The translations under genes and the position numbers were made by a program. Below are positions 7,378 through 11,599 of a stretch of DNA of 11,599 bases, piece after piece. The DNA is taken from the NCBI GenBank assembly GCA_020433835.1, contig JAGRBY010000189.1, positions 1-11,599 of the forward strand. Reading direction: 5' to 3'. Below the pieces are notes generated by a model, which worked only from the letters and a program-made list of their open reading frames with translations, had not been told where the DNA came from and ran no database searches. The stretch is from Anaerolineae bacterium. Lineage in GTDB: Bacteria > Chloroflexota > Anaerolineae > 4572-78 > J111. Position 1 is the first letter of the stretch, and each line of letters opens with the position of its first letter.

Positions 7378-7392
7378 ATCAGGACAAAATTC

Positions 7393-7475
7393 AGGTGACA
7401 GTCACTTCTTGGTCGTAAATCGGCATTGGCTTAGCCCTCGTAGGTTGGTTGAGGGTGTCTAAGTGACTGTCACCT
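7393..7475. repeat. Inverted-repeat-ended element, copy 2 (short form)
   Basis: AGGTGACAGTCACTT (7393-7407) and AAGTGACTGTCACCT (7461-7475) are perfect 15-bp inverted repeats closing an 83-bp element. Inside, CCCTC (7436-7440) and GAGGG (7451-7455) can also pair. Both ends match copy 1 at 5667-5838, including the shared internal stretches TTGGCTTA on the left and GGTTGAGGGT (copy 1 form CGATTGAGGGC) on the right. It sits inside the liv operon between the livK terminator and livH, so it is transcribed in any read-through message. Confidence 0.7.
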
Positions 7476-7538
7476 ATGATCCCTACGATCAAAGCAGAGC
7501 TTTGCTGTTCCATCTCTTTACTTTCAGAGGGTTACTCC

Positions 7539-8465
7539 ATGGAATTTTTCCTCCAGAACGTGGTCAATGCCTTGCAGTGGGGCAGCTTTTACGCGCTTAT
7601 TGCGTTAGGCTACTCGATGGTGTACGGGGTTTTGCTGTTATTTAACTTTGCCCACGGCGATATCTTTATGGTCGGCTCATATGTAGGCTTTTTTGTGGCC
7701 ACGGGTCTGCTGCTGCTGGTTTCATCTTTGGGTTTGGTGGCCGTGCCGGGCTGGGTTATTTTAATTTTGGTTATTTTGGTGGCAATGTTTATCACCGCCT
7801 TTGTGGGCGTGGCTGTCGAGCGCATCGGCTATCGTCCGCTGCGCCAGGCACCGCGTGCTTCAGCCGCCATCACCGGCTTGATGATCGGCATCATTCTTGA
7901 AACCGGTAACCTGGCCATTTTAGGGGCCAGACGCCTGAGCTTTCCCGAACTGATTGAAACGGCCACCTATACCGTTGGCGGCGTGACCATCACCAACAAG
8001 CGCATTATGATTGTGGCCGTCTCGTTGCTGCTTATGTTTGCCCTGCACCAGTTTGTGCAGCGTACCAAATGGGGCATGGCTATGCGGGCTATGGCCTACG
8101 ATTTTGCCGTGGTTCCGTTGATGGGCGTCCCGCTCAACTCGATTGCCGCGCTAACGTTTGGCCTGGGTTCAGCTTTGGCCGCGGCGGCTGGCATTCTGTT
8201 TGGGGTGGCCTATCCGGTGTTGAACCCGTATATGGGTATTGTGGTGGGCTGGAAAGCCTTTGTGGCGGCCATCTTGGGCGGGCGCGGCTCTATTTTGGGC
8301 GCGGCGCTGGCCGGCTTTCTGTTGGGCTTTATTGAAATATTTGTGGCGACCATCTTTCCCTCAACTCTGCGCGACCTGATTGCATTTTCGATCATCCTCT
8401 TAATCTTGATTTTACGGCCGCACGGCTTCTTTGGCGAGGCCCACACGTCTCGCTTGAGGCTCTAA
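7539..8465 (+). CDS. livH: Branched-chain-amino-acid-type ABC permease LivH
   Basis: Inner-membrane permease subunit, partner of LivM, forming the substrate channel. The 308-residue protein is almost entirely hydrophobic, with about eight membrane segments. The N-terminal run ALIALGYSMVYG (19-30) and FNFAHGDIFMVG (35-46) is the family hallmark. FVAAILGGRGSILGA near 241-255 is the cytoplasmic loop expected to contact the ATPases. I chose ATG 7539, which AGAGGG precedes by seven bases and which gives the usual LivH length. An in-frame ATG at 7476 would add 21 residues, but it overlaps the outer end of repeat copy 2 and has no good ribosome site. The gene lies 255 bp after livK, beyond a terminator and a repeat, and 30 bp before livM. 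Confidence 0.93.
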   Translation: MEFFLQNVVNALQWGSFYALIALGYSMVYGVLLLFNFAHGDIFMVGSYVGFFVATGLLLLVSSLGLVAVPGWVILILVILVAMFITAFVGVAVERIGYRPLRQAPRASAAITGLMIGIILETGNLAILGARRLSFPELIETATYTVGGVTITNKRIMIVAVSLLLMFALHQFVQRTKWGMAMRAMAYDFAVVPLMGVPLNSIAALTFGLGSALAAAAGILFGVAYPVLNPYMGIVVGWKAFVAAILGGRGSILGAALAGFLLGFIEIFVATIFPSTLRDLIAFSIILLILILRPHGFFGEAHTSRLRL

Positions 8466-8495
8466 CCACCCATCATCTTGCAACAAAGGATCGAT

Positions 8496-9845
8496 ATGAC
8501 AGCCATAAATAGCAAATTATCGACAGGTAAAAAGGACGTGAGCTTGTTTCTGCAAAAGCTGTGGGCACCCTTTTCGGTTAGCCCCATGCTTGGCTGGCTT
8601 ATTGGTGCGCTGGTCGCTGTTTTGCTGGAATATACGGTGGGCCTCTACATCGCTCGCATATTGGGGTTACCAAAAGTTCCCGTTTTGTTTGGCATTTTGG
8701 TTATGCTCGAAACGCCCATTTTGTTTCCCAGCACGCTGCTCTATGTCCTGCTTATCTATATCATCCCGATTGCCCTCATCGCCCGTTTTACGGCCCCGTT
8801 AACCAACACCCTGGCCGCCAAACTAATCGCCATAGGGCCATGGCTGGCCGTTTTGGTGCATCTGGCGCTCTTTTACGCCGCGCTCCATCTGTGGGCAGAG
8901 AGTAATGATTATCGCGTGCTTGTGGTGCGCTTAACCCTCATCTCCATTATCCTGACCTTGAGTTTGAACGTGGTCAACGGCTATATGGGCGAATTCTCCT
9001 GTTCGCATCCCGGCTTTATGGCCCTGGGTGCTTACGGAGCCTCTGTCTTTACGCTGTTTTTGTTTGTTGAGGATCGCACTTTTGGCTTGCCGCTGCTCCC
9101 GCCCCAGTTGGGGTTTCTCCTGTTCCCGCTGGCTTTGATATTTGGCGGGATCGTGTCTGCGCTGGGGGCGTTGATTATCGCCATCCCTTCTTTTAGAACA
9201 CGGGGCGATTATCTGGCTATCATCTCGCTGGCGTTTATGTTCATCGTCAAAAGCCTGATCGAGAACCTGGAATTTGTTGGCGGGCCGCGCGGCCTGGGCG
9301 GGCAGCCTGATTGGGCCAATCTGCCGACCGTCTTTGCCTGGACAATCATCTGCATCTGGGTGACCAACAACTTTGTCAAATCGACCTTTGGCAAAGCCCT
9401 CAATGCAGTTCGTGACGATGAAACCGCCGCCGACGCGATGACGGTCAACACCCGCCAGACCAAAATGGTAGCCTTTCTCTTTGCCGCTTTTTGGGCCGGG
9501 GTAGCCGGGGGGCTGTTTGCCCATGTGCTGCGCTACGTCAACCCCGGCAGCTTTGGTCTGCAAAAGCTGGCTGAAATTCTGGCGATGCTCTATTTCGGGG
9601 GGTTAAATTCGGTCGTCGGTTCGATTGTTGGGGCTGTCAGCTTTAACCTGGTCAGCGAAGCCCTGCGCCCCCTGGAAATATTAAAATGGATCATCATTCC
9701 CGTTATCTTTATTCTGGTGATGATCTTCCGGCCTACCGGCCTTATCGCCTTCACCGAACTCAATATTATGAATATCATCAGGCCCAAGAATAAAGCTGCT
9801 GGGCCGCAAAATTTGGAGGTCAGCCATGACCCTACTTCGCGTTGA
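8496..9845 (+). CDS. livM: Branched-chain-amino-acid-type ABC permease LivM
   Basis: Second inner-membrane permease subunit. The protein has 449 residues. About 140 N-terminal residues with several hydrophobic segments (about 29-50, 62-98 and 109-133) precede the conserved core. The core begins near LTLSLNVVNGYMGEFSCSHP (153-172), followed by GFMALGAYGAS; in most relatives this reads GY.GQ.S.GH..F...GAY. Residues about 226-315 carry the soluble loop with RTRGDYLAIISLAF and GKALNAVRDDETAADAM. FGGLNSVVGSIVGA (367-380) is the ATPase-contact segment. ATG 8496 follows AAAGGA by five bases. A TTG six codons earlier is possible but less likely. The last 20 bases overlap livG, so the two are translationally coupled. 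Confidence 0.93.
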   Translation: MTAINSKLSTGKKDVSLFLQKLWAPFSVSPMLGWLIGALVAVLLEYTVGLYIARILGLPKVPVLFGILVMLETPILFPSTLLYVLLIYIIPIALIARFTAPLTNTLAAKLIAIGPWLAVLVHLALFYAALHLWAESNDYRVLVVRLTLISIILTLSLNVVNGYMGEFSCSHPGFMALGAYGASVFTLFLFVEDRTFGLPLLPPQLGFLLFPLALIFGGIVSALGALIIAIPSFRTRGDYLAIISLAFMFIVKSLIENLEFVGGPRGLGGQPDWANLPTVFAWTIICIWVTNNFVKSTFGKALNAVRDDETAADAMTVNTRQTKMVAFLFAAFWAGVAGGLFAHVLRYVNPGSFGLQKLAEILAMLYFGGLNSVVGSIVGAVSFNLVSEALRPLEILKWIIIPVIFILVMIFRPTGLIAFTELNIMNIIRPKNKAAGPQNLEVSHDPTSR

Positions 9846-10596
9846 GCATATGACCCATTACTTTGGTGGGTTACGAGCGGTCAACGATTACAATTTGGTC
9901 GTTGAACCCGGCCAAATTCGGGGCCTCATCGGCCCTAACGGCGCCGGCAAAAGCACCGTTTTTAATCTGATTACCGGCTTGTACACACCCACCGAAGGCA
10001 CTATCCTCCTCGACGGCGAGGACATTGTCGGTCGCCCGCCTTATCAAATTGCCGATATGGGCTTGGGCCGCACTTTTCAAAATCTTCAGCTTTGGCGACA
10101 TATGACGGTGCTGGAACACGTCAAGATGGCCCGTTATTCAAAAATTACCTACGGCCTGGTTGGTGCTTTCTTTGCCACACCGCGCCGCGTGCGTGAAGAA
10201 GCGGAAATAGAAGCCAAAGCCCACAGCCTGTTAGAACTGGTTGGTGTTGGACATCTGGCCGGGCAGAACGTCACCAATTTGCCCTATGGTGCGCTGCGCC
10301 GGGTTGAAATGGCCCGTGCCCTGGCGACCGAACCAAAAATACTGTTTCTCGATGAGCCGACCGCCGGCATGAACCCCGAAGAGTTGGTGCAGATGATGGA
10401 GATTATCCGCAAGGTTCACCGCGAACTCAATTTGGCTATCTTCCTTATCGAACACCGCATGAAGTTTGTGATGGAGCTGTGCGACATCGTGCAAACACTC
10501 GTCTTTGGTGAAGTCATCGCCGAAGGCCCGCCCGATTTCATTCAGAACGATCCGCAAGTGATCGAAGCCTACCTGGGTACGGAGGTTGAAACCTGA
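9826..10596 (+). CDS. livG: ABC transporter ATP-binding protein LivG
   Basis: Cytoplasmic ATPase that powers the LivHM permease, probably as a dimer with LivF. Visible motifs are Walker A GPNGAGKST (36-44), the Q-loop at Q85 in GRTFQN, Walker B ILFLDEP (172-178, catalytic E177) followed by GMNPEE, and the H-loop at H210. The signature reads LPYGALRRVEMARAL from 152. The YG-x-x-RR form is typical of LivG, but Ala replaces the polar residue usually seen after YG. The 256-residue length and the C-terminal EAYLG ending are normal. GGAGG six bases before ATG supports the start, which lies inside the livM 3' end. The stop overlaps the livF start by one base (TGATG). Confidence 0.95.
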   Translation: MTLLRVEHMTHYFGGLRAVNDYNLVVEPGQIRGLIGPNGAGKSTVFNLITGLYTPTEGTILLDGEDIVGRPPYQIADMGLGRTFQNLQLWRHMTVLEHVKMARYSKITYGLVGAFFATPRRVREEAEIEAKAHSLLELVGVGHLAGQNVTNLPYGALRRVEMARALATEPKILFLDEPTAGMNPEELVQMMEIIRKVHRELNLAIFLIEHRMKFVMELCDIVQTLVFGEVIAEGPPDFIQNDPQVIEAYLGTEVET

Positions 10597-11309
10597 TGCT
10601 GCTGTCGGTTAAAAATCTGCGCGTTTCTTACGATAAAATTAGAGCCTTACACGGCTTTGACTTTCATGTGGATGAGGGTGAGATCGTCTGCATCATCGGT
10701 GCCAACGGGGCCGGTAAAAGCACCACCTTGCGGGCTATTTCGCAGTTGGTGCCGGTAGAACAAGGCTCCGCTATCGAGTTTATGGGTGAAAGTATCTTCA
10801 AATATACGGCCGATAAAGTCGTCAGCCAGTTGGGAATTTCTCACGTACCCGAAGGCCGCCGCATTTTCGGCAACCTGACGGTGATGGAAAATTTAAAGCT
10901 GGCGACCTTCTCGCGTAAAGACCCCGATGGCATCGAGCGTGATATGGCCCGCGTCTTCGAAATCTTTCCCCGCCTCGATGAGCGCAAGCTGCAAAAAGCC
11001 GGCACGATGAGCGGGGGCGAACAGCAAATGCTGGCTGTGGGCCGCGCCTTTATGAGCGGCCGGCGCATCATGCTGCTGGATGAACCGTCTATGGGGCTGG
11101 CCCCGCTGCTGATGCAGGGGATGTTCGATGCCTTGAAACAGATCAACGCCGAAGGCACGGCCATTCTGTTGGTTGAGCAAAATGCCCGCATGGCCCTTAA
11201 ATTTGCCCAGCGCGGTTATGTACTGGAAACCGGCAACCTGGTCTTGGAAGGGCAATCGAGCGATCTGATGGGCAACCCCGACGTGAAGAAAGCCTACCTG
11301 GGCGGCTAA
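10596..11309 (+). CDS. livF: ABC transporter ATP-binding protein LivF
   Basis: Second cytoplasmic ATPase of the transporter. Motifs in order are Walker A GANGAGKST (35-43), E86 in the VPEGRRIF segment typical of LivF, signature MSGGEQQMLAVGRA (138-151), Walker B IMLLDEP (158-164, catalytic E163) with SMGLAP after it, and LLVEQN (191-196). Gln replaces the switch His there, as is usual in LivF. The protein is 237 residues and ends KKAYLGG like its relatives. The ATG overlaps the livG stop by one base, with GGAGG ten bases upstream inside livG. It is the last gene of the operon; the next 42 bases lead into an inverted repeat. Confidence 0.95.
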   Translation: MLLSVKNLRVSYDKIRALHGFDFHVDEGEIVCIIGANGAGKSTTLRAISQLVPVEQGSAIEFMGESIFKYTADKVVSQLGISHVPEGRRIFGNLTVMENLKLATFSRKDPDGIERDMARVFEIFPRLDERKLQKAGTMSGGEQQMLAVGRAFMSGRRIMLLDEPSMGLAPLLMQGMFDALKQINAEGTAILLVEQNARMALKFAQRGYVLETGNLVLEGQSSDLMGNPDVKKAYLGG

Positions 11310-11350
11310 TTCCCTTACTGGTGGAGTACATCATCTATTGCCCGCTTTTT

Positions 11351-11438
11351 TGAACCACTGATACACTGAATTTTTATGAATTCACTGAAAAGATAAGCCT
11401 CCCGCAGTGAATTCAAGCGTATCAGTGGTTCAGTGGTT
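11351..11438. repeat. Nested inverted repeat downstream of livF
   Basis: TGAACCACTGATAC (11351-11364) and GTATCAGTGGTTCA (11419-11432) are perfect 14-bp inverted repeats. Inside them TGAATTCACTG (11377-11387) and CAGTGAATTCA (11405-11415) form a perfect 11-bp pair around a 17-nt loop. The outer right arm runs into a direct doubling of CAGTGGTT (11423-11438). It starts 42 bases after the livF stop. With no T-run it is not a standard intrinsic terminator, though it could protect the 3' end of the message. A small dispersed repeat is the likelier nature. Confidence 0.6.
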
Positions 11439-11519
11439 CATCCGTTATGTACCGGATTTGGTCAAACGGACAGGGTGGTCAGTTGGGAGCGTACCGTCCC
11501 AGGTATAGTTGGGCATGAT

Positions 11520-11599
11520 ACCCTTTCTTGTTGGCGCAAGCACCTTCGGCTGGAGTGACCCCCTATTCCCATCGGCGCAAGCACTTTCCGCTGGAGTGA
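11520..11599. repeat. 41-bp tandem repeat, two units, running off the right edge
   Basis: GGCGCAAGCACCTTCGGC and the next eight bases (11533-11558) recur at 11574-11599 with two mismatches in 26. The period is 41 bp, and weaker similarity extends into the preceding C/T-rich part. The second unit stops exactly at the window edge, so more copies may follow. Spacing and unit size do not fit a CRISPR. The stretch from 11439 to 11519 holds nothing I recognise. Confidence 0.5.

Noticed and set aside
7476..7538. Upstream in-frame ATG as the start of livH
   Set aside because: It overlaps the end of repeat copy 2 and has no Shine-Dalgarno; ATG 7539 has AGAGGG at good spacing and gives the normal length.
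8931..9563. Minus-strand 210-codon frame inside livM
   Set aside because: It is opposite a well-supported permease gene; its polar, Gln/Lys-rich product is a shadow of the hydrophobic codons.
11445..11599. Minus-strand frame open to the right edge, ending at TAA 11445, with an internal ATG at 11516 (MPNYTWDG...)
   Set aside because: About 50 codons crossing a tandem repeat whose period is not a multiple of three, with no recognised family; it could be a gene remnant but is not supported as a CDS.
11533..11599. CRISPR-like repeat pair
   Set aside because: The 26-bp repeat with a 15-bp gap that is itself partly similar is a plain tandem repeat; no cas gene or spacers are present.

Overview
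The window most resembles accessory-plus-transport DNA from a Chloroflexota bacterium, perhaps an Anaerolineae-like member. This is an inference from style. The lipoprotein has a Thr/Pro-rich linker followed by a compact beta domain. The secreted subtilase is stacked with beta repeats and ends in a short aromatic/hydrophobic tail. The intergenic spaces hold imperfect inverted repeats. No rRNA, tRNA, CRISPR array or insertion-sequence transposase is visible.

Layout. Positions 1-629 (minus strand) hold the N-terminal part of a lipoprotein cut by the left edge. Its ribosome binding site lies inside a hairpin, beside a 22-codon leader ORF. Positions 810-1013 are a noncoding imperfect inverted repeat. 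Positions 1071-5537 (minus) encode a 1488-residue exported S8 (subtilisin-like) protease with an inhibitor-like propeptide, two carboxypeptidase-regulatory-like repeats, a duplicated 'LLVD..RWY' domain and two DUF11-like repeats. From about 5846 to 11309 (plus) there is a complete branched-chain-amino-acid-type ABC uptake system in the order binding protein, two permeases, two ATPases (livK-livH-livM-livG-livF). It is read divergently from the protease. A good sigma-70-type promoter precedes a leader of about 215 nt, and a clear intrinsic terminator sits directly after the binding-protein gene. Positions 11310-11599 contain a nested inverted repeat and the start of a 41-bp tandem repeat that runs off the right edge.

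How the genes may work together. The exported protease could release peptides and amino acids that the Liv system imports. The head-to-head arrangement makes shared control possible, but the sequence does not prove it. The terminator and a repeat element after livK fit the usual need for more binding protein than permease.

The most distinctive unexplained material is noncoding. Two diverged copies of one repeat, with the same ends (AGGTGACAGTCAC... and ...GTGACTGTCACCT), sit before and after livK. The upstream copy seems to carry an extra insert of about 90 bp with its own hairpin. I did not find a clear new multi-gene system; the coding content belongs to known families.
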